Source: Paenibacillus phyllosphaerae (GTDB lineage Bacteria > Bacillota > Bacilli > Paenibacillales > Paenibacillaceae). Taken from it: a DNA stretch of 64,000 nt. This document shows, one piece after another, positions 49,089 to 58,239 of the stretch (its first letter is position 1; every line of letters begins with the position of its first letter). The notes under the pieces were generated by a model, which saw nothing but the letters and a program-made list of their open reading frames with translations, was not told where the DNA came from and searched no databases. A program made the translations under genes and the position numbers. The stretch lies in contig NZ_JACHXK010000007.1 in the NCBI RefSeq assembly GCF_014192105.1, positions 186,001-250,000 of the forward strand, read 5' to 3'.

Positions 49089-49835
49089 TCATGTACGCTT
49101 CCTGAACTCCGAAGGGGTCATCCCCGTAATCCGTTTGTAGGTGTTGCTGAAGTACGCCAGATCGGAATATCCGACACGCTGCGCAACCTCCGTAATTCGG
49201 AGCGTCGTATGGGACAAGAGATGCTTGGCTTTCTCCATGCGCTGCTCCTGCACGTAATCGATGAAGTTGATTTTCATCTGCTGCTTGAACAATTGGCTCA
49301 AGTACGACGGGTTCAAATGAACCTTAACAGCCACCTCTTGCAAGGTAATATCGCCCGGCAAGGCGGCATGAATGTACCGGACAGCCTGCTGGATCGGGGA
49401 TTCCGGTCCGTCTTCCGTCGCTGACGATGGCGCAGATTCCTCCGCTTTGTCCTGTGATCTGCGCGCCTGGATGGTTTCCAGACATTTGCGCATATCCTCC
49501 ACTTCGACGGGCTTAAGCAGATAGTCCGCAGCTTGCGCGCGCAACGCGGACTGGACGTACTGAAAATCGTCGTAGCCGCTGATCATGACGACTTCCGGCG
49601 GGTTGTGCCGTTCACGCAGCTGTTTCACCAGCGTCAGACCGTCCATCACCGGCATCTTCACGTCCGTCATCACGACATCGGCATGATGGTACTCCAACCA
49701 ATCCAACGCTTCGAGCCCATTCGCGCATTCCTTCACGACTTCATACGGATATTCGCTGCGCTCGATGACCTTCCGCAAGGCGGTTCGCACCCAACGTTCA
49801 TCGTCGACAAGCAATATGCTGGACATCGGCATCAC
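49089..49835 (-). CDS. Response regulator, receiver plus AraC-type DNA-binding domain (YesN-like)
   Basis: A 248-residue regulator. GTG 49835 follows AAGGAGGTTGCCAG; ATG 49832 and 49826 are alternatives. The receiver domain (1-120) has the acidic pair DD in LLVDDERWV, the phospho-acceptor Asp in VVMTDVKMPVMDG and the Lys in YLLKPVEVEDM. Two AraC helix-turn-helix units follow (about 145-248: GDITLQEVAVKVHLNPSYLSQLFK, LRITEVAQRVGYSDLAYFSN, YKRITGMTPSEFRKR). It is at the 3' end of a leftward TRAP transporter operon, beside its sensor kinase, and probably activates that operon. Confidence 0.93.
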   Translation of the reverse strand: MMPMSSILLVDDERWVRTALRKVIERSEYPYEVVKECANGLEALDWLEYHHADVVMTDVKMPVMDGLTLVKQLRERHNPPEVVMISGYDDFQYVQSALRAQAADYLLKPVEVEDMRKCLETIQARRSQDKAEESAPSSATEDGPESPIQQAVRYIHAALPGDITLQEVAVKVHLNPSYLSQLFKQQMKINFIDYVQEQRMEKAKHLLSHTTLRITEVAQRVGYSDLAYFSNTYKRITGMTPSEFRKRT

Positions 49836-49861
49836 CTGGCAACCTCCTTCTCATCGCTTCG

Positions 49862-51691
49862 TCATCCTCGGTTCGAACCATGTACGCCAGGCAGCCGCAT
49901 TGTTACGCGGGTTCCCTCTCCTAATACGCTATCGATATCAATCCCATAAGCCTCTCCGAATAGATGAACAATGCGTCTGTGAACATTCGCAAGACCGATG
50001 TGGCTGCCGGTATGCACTGCATCTTCATGCAGCAGGCTGTTCTGAATGGACATCAGCTTCTCTGGCGGGATGCCGCTTCCCGTATCCTCGACGACAAGGC
50101 GCCAGAATCCTTCCGCATCGGAGTGGGCAGCAATATGAATGCGGCTCATGCCGCTTCCGGACTCCGATCCGTGCACGACGCAATTCTCCACGATCGGCTG
50201 GAGCGTGAATTTGGCAATACGCTCATCCCGGAACTGCTCCGGAATCGAGAACGAATAGACGAGCCGGTCCTCGAACCGGTATTTCATAATGCGCAGATAC
50301 ATTTCGCAAATGTCCAGTTCCTCCCGCAAGGTGACGCAAGGCGAGGGATTGCGCAGATTGTACCGCAATAGGCGGGCCAAGGAAGAAGCCATATTGGAGA
50401 TATCGTCCATCCCTTGCTCAAGCGCCATACCGCGGATCGTCTCCAGCGAATTGTATAAGAAGTGCGGATTGATCTGGGCGAGCAGCATCTTCAGCTCCAT
50501 TTCTTTCTGCTGCAGCGTCATCTCGGTCTCTTTCAACTTGGAAAAATAGATCTGTTCCAGCAGCTCGTTCAAATTCTGCACCATCTTGTTGAAGCCGTGG
50601 GTCAAGAGGCCAAGCTCATCGCGGGAGGTGACCACCGCTTTGCTCGTAAAATCGCCCGTCTCGACCCGCTTCATGAGCCGCTGCAGCTGGCGGACAGGCT
50701 TAATGATGCTGGAAGCCAATCCGATCCCGAGGCAGTAGGCGACGCCAAGGGTGATGGCGATGGACCATAGAATGGTCCGCCCGATATAACCGATGCCGTC
50801 CGTCAGCTCGCGATAGGGGACTGCGGTTACAAGCGTCCATCCCAGGAAGGAAGAGTGGCTGAACGTGAGGAATTTCGAGCCATGGCTCGAAGTTAAGATC
50901 GATCCGCTCTCCATGGCCTCAATGTCGTCCAACCCGTCGAACTGCGCAGACTGCCCGAGCTTCGTCAATTGGGGATGATAGACATAATGGCCTTGCGAAT
51001 CCAGGATGAACATATAACCGGTCTTGCCGATCGTGACAAGGTCGGCGATCTCTTGAAAGCGCTTGTAATTGATGTCGATAATAAGCATGCCGATCGGGGT
51101 AAGCGTCTGCGGACTGACTAACCGTTTCACGATAGAGATGACCGGTTCCGTGCTGTCCCGCCACTTAATCTCGCGGCTGACGAGCATAGGCTCACCGCTT
51201 GCCGGCGCCAACTGATACCAATATTCATCCATTAATGGGGCGAGCGGTTCGATGCTGTCGTCGCCCCGCAGATCGAGAATGAGAACATCGCTCAGGAACA
51301 CGCTGATATTGGAGATGTCGGAACGAGAGTAGGCGGAATCCCGAAGAAGCTGCATGATCGGCTGACGGATCTGGGACTGCTCCACCTCCTCGAGGCTGTT
51401 CATCTTCAGGAATTTGCCCATATCCGGATTGTTGATGATCTTCAGCGAAATAATCTCGATATCCCGGACGTAATGCTCCACATGGGATTTGACCTGTTCG
51501 ATGATCTGCCAGCTGTATTCCCTTGCTTCGTTCTGCAGGACGCTGGACGAACGTTGATAAGAGATGATGCCGACGATGAGCATCGGGATGATGACCAGCA
51601 CGGCGGAGAATACGAGAAGCCTTGTGCCTAAGGAATGATTCCGCAGAAACACGGTTTGCATGAACGAGTAGCGTGCCTTGCTCCACGACAT
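49862..51691 (-). CDS. Sensor histidine kinase, YesM-like
   Basis: A 609-residue membrane kinase. ATG 51691 follows AAAGGAGTG; the longer open frame upstream lacks a ribosome site and reads like non-coding sequence. Helix 1 (about 20-42: RLLVFSAVLVIIPMLIVGII) and helix 2 (about 290-310) bracket an extracellular Cache-type sensor domain. A HAMP linker (RQLQRLMKRVETGDF) and a coiled coil lead to the His_kinase domain with phospho-acceptor His in QINPHFLYNSLETIRGM, and an HATPase_c domain (VENCVVHGSE, VEDTGSGIP, GLANVHRRI). It pairs with the adjacent AraC-type regulator and likely senses the TRAP substrate or its bound receptor. Confidence 0.93.
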   Translation of the reverse strand: MSWSKARYSFMQTVFLRNHSLGTRLLVFSAVLVIIPMLIVGIISYQRSSSVLQNEAREYSWQIIEQVKSHVEHYVRDIEIISLKIINNPDMGKFLKMNSLEEVEQSQIRQPIMQLLRDSAYSRSDISNISVFLSDVLILDLRGDDSIEPLAPLMDEYWYQLAPASGEPMLVSREIKWRDSTEPVISIVKRLVSPQTLTPIGMLIIDINYKRFQEIADLVTIGKTGYMFILDSQGHYVYHPQLTKLGQSAQFDGLDDIEAMESGSILTSSHGSKFLTFSHSSFLGWTLVTAVPYRELTDGIGYIGRTILWSIAITLGVAYCLGIGLASSIIKPVRQLQRLMKRVETGDFTSKAVVTSRDELGLLTHGFNKMVQNLNELLEQIYFSKLKETEMTLQQKEMELKMLLAQINPHFLYNSLETIRGMALEQGMDDISNMASSLARLLRYNLRNPSPCVTLREELDICEMYLRIMKYRFEDRLVYSFSIPEQFRDERIAKFTLQPIVENCVVHGSESGSGMSRIHIAAHSDAEGFWRLVVEDTGSGIPPEKLMSIQNSLLHEDAVHTGSHIGLANVHRRIVHLFGEAYGIDIDSVLGEGTRVTMRLPGVHGSNRG

Positions 51692-51923
51692 GGACGGATA
51701 CACTCCTTTGCGAATGCGTAACGGCTTAGTAGGGGGGTATAGGATCATTATGCATCGGCAGGTGGACATCCGGCAACGAATTGCGGAGCAAAAGCTTGCT
51801 CTTCCTATAGTAAGGCAGACCGCTGACTGCTGCCTTCCTGGTCTTGCTTCCATGAATGCAAACCAATGCGCATAGAGGGAGGCATGTGAGCCTCCCTCTA
51901 AGTCGTATGCGAATCGCGCCCGA

Positions 51924-52967
51924 TTATTTTGTCTTCGCGTTCTCGATGGCTGCAAGTACGTCCTTGTAATCGGCGCGGTACTTCTCGATCATCGGCTTGA
52001 CCGCTTCCTGCCAAGGCGCAAGGTCGCCCACTTCCGTAACGGTAACGCCTGCCGCCCGGACTTGATCCTCCGCGTCCTTCTCGAATTTCTTCCATTGCTC
52101 CCGCTGGTAAGGAATCGATTCGACAGCGGCCTCTTTAATGGCTTGCTTATCGGCATCCGACAGCTTATCCCAAGTCACTTGGCTGACCATGAGCACTTCC
52201 GGTACGCGCTGGTGGCCATCGACGATGATATGCTTGGCCTGCTCGTAATGCTTGGAGGTGAAGTAACTTGGCCAGTTATTCTCGGCACCGTCGATGACAC
52301 CTGTCTGGAGGGCATTGAATACATCCCCATAAGGCATCGGCGTCGCGCTGGCCCCGAGCGCAGACATCAAGTCGATATTGACCTTGTTCTGGATGACGCG
52401 GATTTTCATGCCCTTCAGATCGTCCATGCTGGTAACCGGCTTACGGGTGTAGAAGCTGCGAGCGCCTGAGTCATAGTAGGCAAGCCCCATGAATTTGGAA
52501 TCGCTCAAGTCTTCCAGCATCTTCTGGGCTTCCGGCCCGTTCAGGAAATTCCACTCATGCTCTTCATTGTCGAAAATATAAGGCAGGCTGAATACGCCGA
52601 ATGCCTGGTTGAACTCCGCCAGCGGACCCGTACTGACGCGCGTGAACTCGATCGCGCCCAGCTGCACCTGTTCAATGACCGCCTTCTCTTCTCCCAGCTG
52701 GGCGGAAGGGAATACTTCGATCTTGATTCGGCCGTCGGTCTTCTGGCTGACGAGCTCGGCGAACTTTTTGTCCCCCAGCGTTGTCGGATAATCGGCAGGA
52801 TGAGACTCGGCCAGACGGAACGTATAGGTCGGCTTCTGTTCTTCTCCGGCTCCGGATGCTTCCGTATTCGCGTTCGTATCGGAATTGTCGCTGCTACAAC
52901 CTGCTAGCATCGCGCTAGTAATAAGAACGGCCGCTAGAACCCCCGTTAATCGTTTCTTCGACATCAT
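51924..52967 (-). CDS. dctP: TRAP transporter substrate-binding lipoprotein DctP
   Basis: A 347-residue extracytoplasmic receptor. ATG 52967 is 6 bases after AGAGGA. Signal peptide MSKKRLTGVLAAVLITSAML-AGC is lipidated at the Cys. The DctP fold is clear: YTFRLAESHPADYP, RIKIEVFPSAQLGEEKAVIEQVQ, FSLPYIFDNEEH, the specificity-helix Arg in MKIRVIQNK and TGVIDGAENNWPSYF. The conserved arginine binds the carboxylate of organic-acid ligands such as dicarboxylates or uronates. With a KdgF-like cupin and GH105 nearby, a uronate ligand is plausible but unproven. Confidence 0.93.
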   Translation of the reverse strand: MMSKKRLTGVLAAVLITSAMLAGCSSDNSDTNANTEASGAGEEQKPTYTFRLAESHPADYPTTLGDKKFAELVSQKTDGRIKIEVFPSAQLGEEKAVIEQVQLGAIEFTRVSTGPLAEFNQAFGVFSLPYIFDNEEHEWNFLNGPEAQKMLEDLSDSKFMGLAYYDSGARSFYTRKPVTSMDDLKGMKIRVIQNKVNIDLMSALGASATPMPYGDVFNALQTGVIDGAENNWPSYFTSKHYEQAKHIIVDGHQRVPEVLMVSQVTWDKLSDADKQAIKEAAVESIPYQREQWKKFEKDAEDQVRAAGVTVTEVGDLAPWQEAVKPMIEKYRADYKDVLAAIENAKTK

Positions 52968-53054
52968 GATCATTCCTCTCAATCCGATTTAATGGATCTT
53001 CGTTACTCAGTATAATGGAACGCGCGCCTCTATCGTAGAGGATGTAAGTTATGT

Positions 53055-54350
53055 TTAAGGCGAGCCGTTGACCAGATGGGGCAGCCAAAGCGAGATTTGC
53101 GGAATATACGTAACCAGCAGCAAGGCGATGCACATCGCGGCGAAGAACGGCCACGAGGCCTTGGTCGCTTGGCTGACCGGTACTTTGCCGAGCGCGCAGC
53201 CGATGAACAATACCGTCCCGACCGGCGGGGTAATGAGCCCAATGCCGCAGTTTAGGATCATGATGATGCCGAAGTGGATCGGATCGATCCCCAGCGCCGT
53301 GGCGACAGGCAGCAGGATAGGGGTCATGATCAGGATCATCGGCGCCATGTCCATTGGGAATCCGATCAATAGGAGCAGAACGTTGATCATGAGCAGGATG
53401 ACGTAAGGGTTATCCGAGACGCTGAGGAACAAGTCTGTCATCAGCGTCGGCACTTTCAAGTAAGCCAGGATCCAGCCGAAAGCATCGGAGGCCGCGATAA
53501 GGAACAGGACCATGGCTACGGTGCGGAACGTTTTCTTCAGCACGATCCCGATATGGCTAAGCGGAACGTCCCGATAAATGAAGAAGGTTAGGATGAACGC
53601 GTAGACGCAGGCGATCGCCCCGGCTTCCGTCGCCGTGAACCATCCGCTTAAGATGCCGCCGAGAATGATGACGCCCGTCATGAGGGAGAGGAAGCCGTCA
53701 TAAATGATTTTCGGCACTTGAGCCCACGTGATCGCTTCCCCTTTGGGATAGTCCCGTTTCGCCGCAATGATATACGAGATGATCATGAGCGTGAACATAA
53801 GGAGCAGACCTGGAACGATTCCGCCCAAGAAAAGGTTGGAGACCGATACGCCTCCGGCGGCAACCGAGAACAGGACCAAGTTATGGCTCGGCGGGAAGAT
53901 AACGCCCTGGATGGATGCGGAGGTCGTAACGGCAACCGCGTAATCGGCGTCGTAGCCTTTTTTCTTCATCGCAGGGATAAGGACGGAACCGATCGAAGAC
54001 ACATCGGCCGCAGCGGATCCGGATATATTGCCGAAGAACATGCAGGCTACGCAGTTGACGAGCGCAAGTCCCCCTCGAACCGCGCCGACGAACAGCTGGG
54101 CGAAGTTCACGAGTCTGGTCGCCATACCTCCGGCGCTCATAATCTGCCCCGCGAGGATGAAGAACGGAATCGCGAGCAGCGAGAACGAGTTGATCCCTTG
54201 AATCATCCGCTGACCGACGACGACCCACGGCAGGTCCAGATAGATCATCGTAATCAAAGCCGAACCGGCGAGCGTAATCGAGATCGGGAACCGCAGCAAC
54301 AGCAGGACAACGAAAGAAACGGCGAGGATAATGATCGCGATCGTATTCAT
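53055..54350 (-). CDS. dctM: TRAP transporter large permease DctM
   Basis: A 431-residue membrane protein with about 12 hydrophobic helices. Features of DctM/YiaN proteins include SLLAIPFFILAGQIMSAGGMA, FFGNISGSAAADVSSIGSVLIPAM, SIQGVIFPPSHNLVLFSVA and NCGIGLITPPVGTVLFIGCA. It uses an ion gradient to import the DctP-bound acid. ATG 54350 follows GAGGAGGTGCC and overlaps the dctQ stop by 4 bases. Confidence 0.94.
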   Translation of the reverse strand: MNTIAIIILAVSFVVLLLLRFPISITLAGSALITMIYLDLPWVVVGQRMIQGINSFSLLAIPFFILAGQIMSAGGMATRLVNFAQLFVGAVRGGLALVNCVACMFFGNISGSAAADVSSIGSVLIPAMKKKGYDADYAVAVTTSASIQGVIFPPSHNLVLFSVAAGGVSVSNLFLGGIVPGLLLMFTLMIISYIIAAKRDYPKGEAITWAQVPKIIYDGFLSLMTGVIILGGILSGWFTATEAGAIACVYAFILTFFIYRDVPLSHIGIVLKKTFRTVAMVLFLIAASDAFGWILAYLKVPTLMTDLFLSVSDNPYVILLMINVLLLLIGFPMDMAPMILIMTPILLPVATALGIDPIHFGIIMILNCGIGLITPPVGTVLFIGCALGKVPVSQATKASWPFFAAMCIALLLVTYIPQISLWLPHLVNGSP

Positions 54351-54856
54351 GTCTTCGGCACCTCCTCGTCCAGATCCTCATGCCGGATCGTCTCGATTCC
54401 GATCAACTGGAGGAAGGTATAGACACAGATCATGACGCCGGTGATCGGCATCACCAGATACATCGCGCTGTTCGGCAGCTTGGTTGCCGGCAAGGTCGAT
54501 TCGTTCATCAAGACCGTGAAATCCCAACCGTTCTTGACCAAATAGAGGCCGAAGCCGAAGACGGCGATCAGGATGATTTTGTCGATGATCTTATTGACCG
54601 GTTTCGGCAACAGGTTGGTGAAGCTGTCCATGGCCAGATGAAGCTTCTCTCGGAATCCGATCGCGATGCCCATGAAGGAGAACCATACCATCAGCAGCAG
54701 CGTCACTTCCTCCGACCAGAAGAACACGAAGTTGAACAGCTTTCTTGTAATGACTTGAACGGCGACAATGCCAACCATCGCCACGATGGCGATTAACGCG
54801 AAGTGCTCGAACAGCGAATCAATGGCGAGCGCGATTCGCTTGATGCTCCTCTTCAC
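54347..54856 (-). CDS. dctQ: TRAP transporter small permease DctQ
   Basis: A 169-residue membrane protein with four hydrophobic helices. FFWSEEVTLLLMVWFSFMGIAIGFREKLHL is the conserved DctQ segment. GTG 54856 follows AAAGGAGGGAGAC. It is the first gene of the leftward operon dctQ-dctM-dctP-kinase-regulator and forms the membrane complex with DctM. Confidence 0.93.
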   Translation of the reverse strand: MKRSIKRIALAIDSLFEHFALIAIVAMVGIVAVQVITRKLFNFVFFWSEEVTLLLMVWFSFMGIAIGFREKLHLAMDSFTNLLPKPVNKIIDKIILIAVFGFGLYLVKNGWDFTVLMNESTLPATKLPNSAMYLVMPITGVMICVYTFLQLIGIETIRHEDLDEEVPKT

Positions 54857-54881
54857 CTGTCTCCCTCCTTTGCTTCCGTCA

Positions 54882-54895
54882 TGTAAGTGCTTACA
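54882..54895. promoter_or_regulatory. cre-like palindrome at the TRAP operon start site
   Basis: TGTAAGTGCTTACA differs from the CcpA consensus TGWAANCGNTNWCA only at the central CG. The arms ATGTAAG and CTTACAT are perfect. It overlaps the expected start site of the promoter at 54901-54929, suggesting carbon catabolite control, or a LacI-family site of similar symmetry. Confidence 0.55.
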
Positions 54896-54900
54896 TGAAT

Positions 54901-54929
54901 AGTGTAGGGGACGGCGGAAGATTTGGTAA
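54901..54929 (-). promoter_or_regulatory. Probable promoter of the TRAP operon
   Basis: On the minus strand TTACCA (54929-54924) and TACACT (54906-54901) are exactly 17 bp apart. Confidence 0.5.
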
Positions 54930-55061
54930 CGCCATCGTTTTTAGGAATATTTGTAACTTTTTTAGGATTCCTCCAAAAGGGTAGAATCGGCCGAACATGA
55001 AAGGTATGATGTTCTCGCGGGTATGGATGCAAAGCGGAAAGATTCGGGAGGGTTGATTACG

Positions 55062-55382
55062 ATGGGGAAAGTAAACGAGTGGGAGCAGGCTGAACCGGGC
55101 GTTAAACGCAAAATTTTCAATCCCGGCGAGACGATCATGATGATGGAGGTCCGCTTCGAAGAAGGGGCGGAAGGTTATCTGCACAGCCATCCGCATGAGC
55201 AGCTTTCTTACTGTCTGGAAGGGCAGTTCGAATTCGTCGTCAATGGGGAGACAACCATCCTCTCGCAAGGGGAAACGATCTTCATCCCGAGCGGCGCCGA
55301 GCATGGCTGCCGGGCGCTTAAGCCGAGCAGGCTGCTGGATAGCTTCACGCCGTTGCGGCTGGACTTGCTCGGACGGAATTAA
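55062..55382 (+). CDS. Cupin protein, KdgF-like
   Basis: A 106-residue single-domain cupin starting at ATG 55062 after GGGAGGGTTG. Metal-binding cupin motifs are HSHPHEQLSYCLEGQFEFVV (three His/Glu ligands) and FIPSGAEHGCRAL. The opening WEQAEPGVKRKI and the end LLDSFTPLRLDLL resemble KdgF, which speeds ring-opening of unsaturated uronates from pectin and alginate breakdown. It is divergent from the TRAP operon and 3 kb from a GH105 hydrolase that would make unsaturated uronates. The function is inferred from resemblance and context. Confidence 0.75.
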   Translation: MGKVNEWEQAEPGVKRKIFNPGETIMMMEVRFEEGAEGYLHSHPHEQLSYCLEGQFEFVVNGETTILSQGETIFIPSGAEHGCRALKPSRLLDSFTPLRLDLLGRN

Positions 55383-55415
55383 TTCTTCTTTTCGCGCTTA
55401 TCATGAAACACAACA

Positions 55416-55450
55416 AGACACGAATCCGTATCAGGATTGGTGTCTTTTTT
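55416..55450 (+). terminator. Terminator after the cupin gene
   Basis: AGACACGAATCC and GGATTGGTGTCT arms (one mismatch) followed by TTTTTT. Confidence 0.8.
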
Positions 55451-55464
55451 CATATGGGAGAAGT

Positions 55465-55494
55465 TTGACGGTTATCCTTGTCCTAGGGTAATAT
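55465..55494 (+). promoter_or_regulatory. Probable promoter of zupT
   Basis: TTGACG (55465-55470) and TAATAT (55489-55494) with an 18 bp spacer. No Zur box like that of the cnt operon is visible here. Confidence 0.4.
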
Positions 55495-55537
55495 TCTCGC
55501 AAGACACCAATTATAGGGTCGACAAGGGAGCGTATGT

Positions 55538-56332
55538 ATGACAGAAAACTTGCTGCTGGCTTTTGGACTTACGCTGCTGGCTGGACTGGCGACTGGTATA
55601 GGCAGTCTTCTTGCCTTTGTCACGACGACGACGAATACGAAATTTTTATCGCTCACATTAGGATTTTCCGCAGGCGTCATGATCTATGTTTCGATGATCG
55701 AGATTTTCGTGAAAGCCAAGGATGCCCTAGTGGCCTCGGCCGGCCATGTACAGGGGAACTGGATTACGGTTGGGGCTTTCTTCGGAGGCATGCTGGTGAT
55801 CGCCTTAATCGACAGATTCGTGCCGCAGCGGGAGAATCCCCATGCGGATCAGAATGTGGAAGGCGGAGGAACGAAGGATAGTTCCTTGCTGAAGATGGGG
55901 ACGTTCACGGCGCTTGCGATCGCGATTCACAATTTTCCTGAAGGCATTGCGACTTTCACCTCCGCGCTTCAAGACCCCGGCCTTGGCATTGCCATCGCAG
56001 TTGCGATCGCCATCCACAACATTCCCGAAGGCGTAGCCGTATCGGTGCCCGTATTCTATGCAACGGGTAGCAAAAAGAAGGCGTTCAAGCTGTCGTTCTT
56101 GTCAGGCCTATCGGAACCGGTGGGGGCTATCTTCGCTTATTTGATCTTAATGCCGTTCCTGAACGACTTTATGTTCGGCATCATCTTCGCCATGGTGGCG
56201 GGAATTATGGTATTCATCTCCCTCGACGGACTACTTCCGGCGGCGAAAAAGTATGACGAGGGGCATCTGTCGATATACGGCCTCATCGCCGGCATGGCCG
56301 TGATGGCGCTCAGTCTGCTATTGTTTATCTAA
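55538..56332 (+). CDS. zupT: ZIP-family zinc transporter ZupT
   Basis: A 264-residue membrane protein with eight predicted helices. The two metal-site helices carry IAIHNFPEGIATF and IAIHNIPEGVAVS, the duplicated HNxPEG motif of ZIP transporters; LSGLSEPVGAIFAY is the following conserved helix. A His-containing loop (HADQ) lies between helices 3 and 4. It imports zinc and other divalent metals. ATG 55538 follows AAGGGAG. An IS element inserted 16 bp after its stop codon provides a hairpin that could end its transcript. Confidence 0.94.
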   Translation: MTENLLLAFGLTLLAGLATGIGSLLAFVTTTTNTKFLSLTLGFSAGVMIYVSMIEIFVKAKDALVASAGHVQGNWITVGAFFGGMLVIALIDRFVPQRENPHADQNVEGGGTKDSSLLKMGTFTALAIAIHNFPEGIATFTSALQDPGLGIAIAVAIAIHNIPEGVAVSVPVFYATGSKKKAFKLSFLSGLSEPVGAIFAYLILMPFLNDFMFGIIFAMVAGIMVFISLDGLLPAAKKYDEGHLSIYGLIAGMAVMALSLLLFI

Positions 56333-56347
56333 TTTATCTACATGAGA

Positions 56348-56405
56348 AAGGGGGTGTCCCATAAGTCATCATAGATGACGGTTGGGACGGCCCCATTTCA
56401 TTTTA
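56348..56405 (+). terminator. Hairpin at the left end of the IS element
   Basis: GGGGTGTCCC (56351-56360) can pair imperfectly with GGGACGGCCCC (about 56385-56395), and inner ATCAT/ATGAT-type arms extend it; a T-rich tail follows. It would terminate zupT transcription and shield the transposase from outside promoters. Confidence 0.55.
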
Positions 56406-56596
56406 GATCATGTTTGGTTACCTAATTCACTGCGCAGTCAAATGTTCTTCCGCTCGCTGTTGTTCGGGGACTCCTTGAATGAATAGGCTAAAGTGGGAAT
56501 CCCCTCACAAAGGCGACCGCTGGCGCTTCTCCAGAATCATTTGACCTGCTCCGTTTTGGGTTAACCTTCAAAATTTTAAAAGCAAAAGAATATACC

Positions 56597-58138
56597 ATGG
56601 ACCAGCTGTCCTTGCCAATGGACTTGCAAGAAGATATCCCTCAAAACCATCTCGTCCGCATCATCAATGACGCCGTCAACCGTTTAAGTATGAACCTCTT
56701 CACCAAAGCTTACCCCGGCGGCGGCCGGGACAGCTATCACCCTAAGATGCTTATGAAAGTCATCATCTATGCGTACACACAGCGCATCTATTCCTCTCGC
56801 CAATTCGCCAAAGCCGTGCGCGAGAATATCATGTTCATGTGGCTTGCCGCTAGACAGCGTCCAGATTTCCGTACCATTAATCGCTTCCGTCCCGAGCGAA
56901 TGAAAGACGTGCTGGAGTCGGTTTTCACCACCGTTCTTCAGTTTCTCGCCGAAGAAAAATATGTCAATTTGGAACACTACTTCGTCGATGGAACCAAGAT
57001 CGAAGCCAACGCAAATCGGTACACGTTTGTCTGGGGCAAGGCCGTCGTCAGACATAAAATGAAGCTGCAAGAAAAAGTGCAAAGCTTGTTCGCGACGATC
57101 GAAAAAGCTGAGAAGCAGGAGGAGGCTGCACTGAACGGCCTAGATCTCTGTGAGCTTGGAGAAGCCGCGGCCATTACAAGCGAAAAGCTGGACCAAGCAG
57201 TTAAACAGCTTGAGGCAAAACTGGACAAAAAACCGAAGGACAAGCCGCTGAAGAAGGCCGTCCGCCTTGTTCGGAAAGACTTGCTGCCGCGCCTTCAAAA
57301 ATACGAAGAGCAGCAACAAATTCTCGGAACACGAAACAGTTACTCCAAGACGGATCACGACGCGACGTTCATGCGCATGAAGGAAGACCACATGCAAAAT
57401 GGCCAGCTGAAGCCAGGATATAACGTGCAAATCGGAACGGAAAATCAATTCATGATCGGATATAGTCTTCATCAACGACCAACGGACACGCGTTGCTTGA
57501 AACCGCATTTGGAAAAAGTGAAAACTGCACTTGGCCAATTACCAAGAACCATCATCGCCGATGCGGGGTATGGCAGCGAAGAGAACTACGCCTATTTGAA
57601 TGAAGAAGCATGTAACGTGGTTGTTAAATACAGCACGTATCACAAAGAGAACAGCAAATCCTGGCAAACAGATATCAGTAAATTAGACAATTGGACATAC
57701 GACGAAAAAAGCGACGCCTGGACCTGTGCAGCTGGTCAAAAACTTGCCTTTCGCTACGAAAGCAAAACGACGACAGAAAGCGGTTTTGAGATTCGAACTA
57801 GTCACTATCGGAGCTCAACATGTGACGGCTGTCCGCTGAAGCCAAAATGTACAAAGGCCAAAGGAGATCGTGAAATACAAGTCAGCATGAACTACCTACA
57901 TATGAAACGGCAAGCCCGAGAACACCTAAAGAGCAAAGAAGGTTATGCCCTGTCGGTTCGGCGCATGCATGAACCTGAGAGTGTGTTTGGGCAAATCAAA
58001 AACAACCGAGGATTTCGAAGGTTCCTGCTTCGGGGCTTGCTAAAAGTGAGCCTGGAGGTCGGGTGGCTTTCGCTTGCCCACAATCTGCTGAAGAAAGCAG
58101 CAACAGATAAAATAGCAAAAGTGACCGTGCAGGTTTAG
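56597..58138 (+). CDS. Transposase of the IS1182-type element
   Basis: A 513-residue transposase. The N-terminal DUF772-type domain reads LVRIINDAVNRLSMNLF, YHPKMLMKVIIYAYTQRIYSS and FMWLAARQRPDFRTINRFR. The DDE catalytic domain includes HYFVDGTKIEANANRYTFVWGK with the first Asp, YNVQIGTENQFMIGY, IIADAGYGSEENYAYL with the second Asp, and a C-terminal Glu in RRMHEPESVFGQIKNNRGFRRF. A cysteine cluster (CDGCPLKPKCTKAKG) before the last motif may bind zinc. ATG 56597 lacks a strong ribosome site, as is common for transposases. No frameshift or stop, so it may be active. Confidence 0.93.
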   Translation: MDQLSLPMDLQEDIPQNHLVRIINDAVNRLSMNLFTKAYPGGGRDSYHPKMLMKVIIYAYTQRIYSSRQFAKAVRENIMFMWLAARQRPDFRTINRFRPERMKDVLESVFTTVLQFLAEEKYVNLEHYFVDGTKIEANANRYTFVWGKAVVRHKMKLQEKVQSLFATIEKAEKQEEAALNGLDLCELGEAAAITSEKLDQAVKQLEAKLDKKPKDKPLKKAVRLVRKDLLPRLQKYEEQQQILGTRNSYSKTDHDATFMRMKEDHMQNGQLKPGYNVQIGTENQFMIGYSLHQRPTDTRCLKPHLEKVKTALGQLPRTIIADAGYGSEENYAYLNEEACNVVVKYSTYHKENSKSWQTDISKLDNWTYDEKSDAWTCAAGQKLAFRYESKTTTESGFEIRTSHYRSSTCDGCPLKPKCTKAKGDREIQVSMNYLHMKRQAREHLKSKEGYALSVRRMHEPESVFGQIKNNRGFRRFLLRGLLKVSLEVGWLSLAHNLLKKAATDKIAKVTVQV

Positions 58139-58239
58139 TACCCGCTCGGTCACTTTTTTGTTCAAATCGAGCTATTTAAGGATTCACAAGAGTGAAATTG
58201 AACCCTTATGGGACAGCCCCTTCTTTGTGATCTGGGGAA

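Larger units (their letters stand above)
56348..58222 (+). mobile_element. IS1182-type insertion sequence, apparently intact
   Basis: An element of about 1.87 kb bounded by inverted repeats AAGGGGGTGTCCCATAAG (56348-56365) and, on the other strand, AAGGGGCTGTCCCATAAG (58205-58222), 17 of 18 identical. It carries one full-length transposase. No clear target duplication was found. It sits between convergent genes, 16 bp after zupT and 18 bp before the GH105 stop. Codon use is more AT-rich than the host genes, consistent with transfer. A diverged relic lies at 48570-49038. Confidence 0.9.

Noticed and set aside
51692..51955. N-terminal extension of 88 codons on the YesM-like kinase
   Set aside because: No ribosome site, Arg/Cys-rich non-coding composition, and a good site precedes ATG 51691.
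53718..54422. Plus-strand frame rich in Arg, Asp and Gln opposite dctM and dctQ
   Set aside because: The antisense strand of hydrophobic membrane genes always gives such polar frames; DctM and DctQ are clear.
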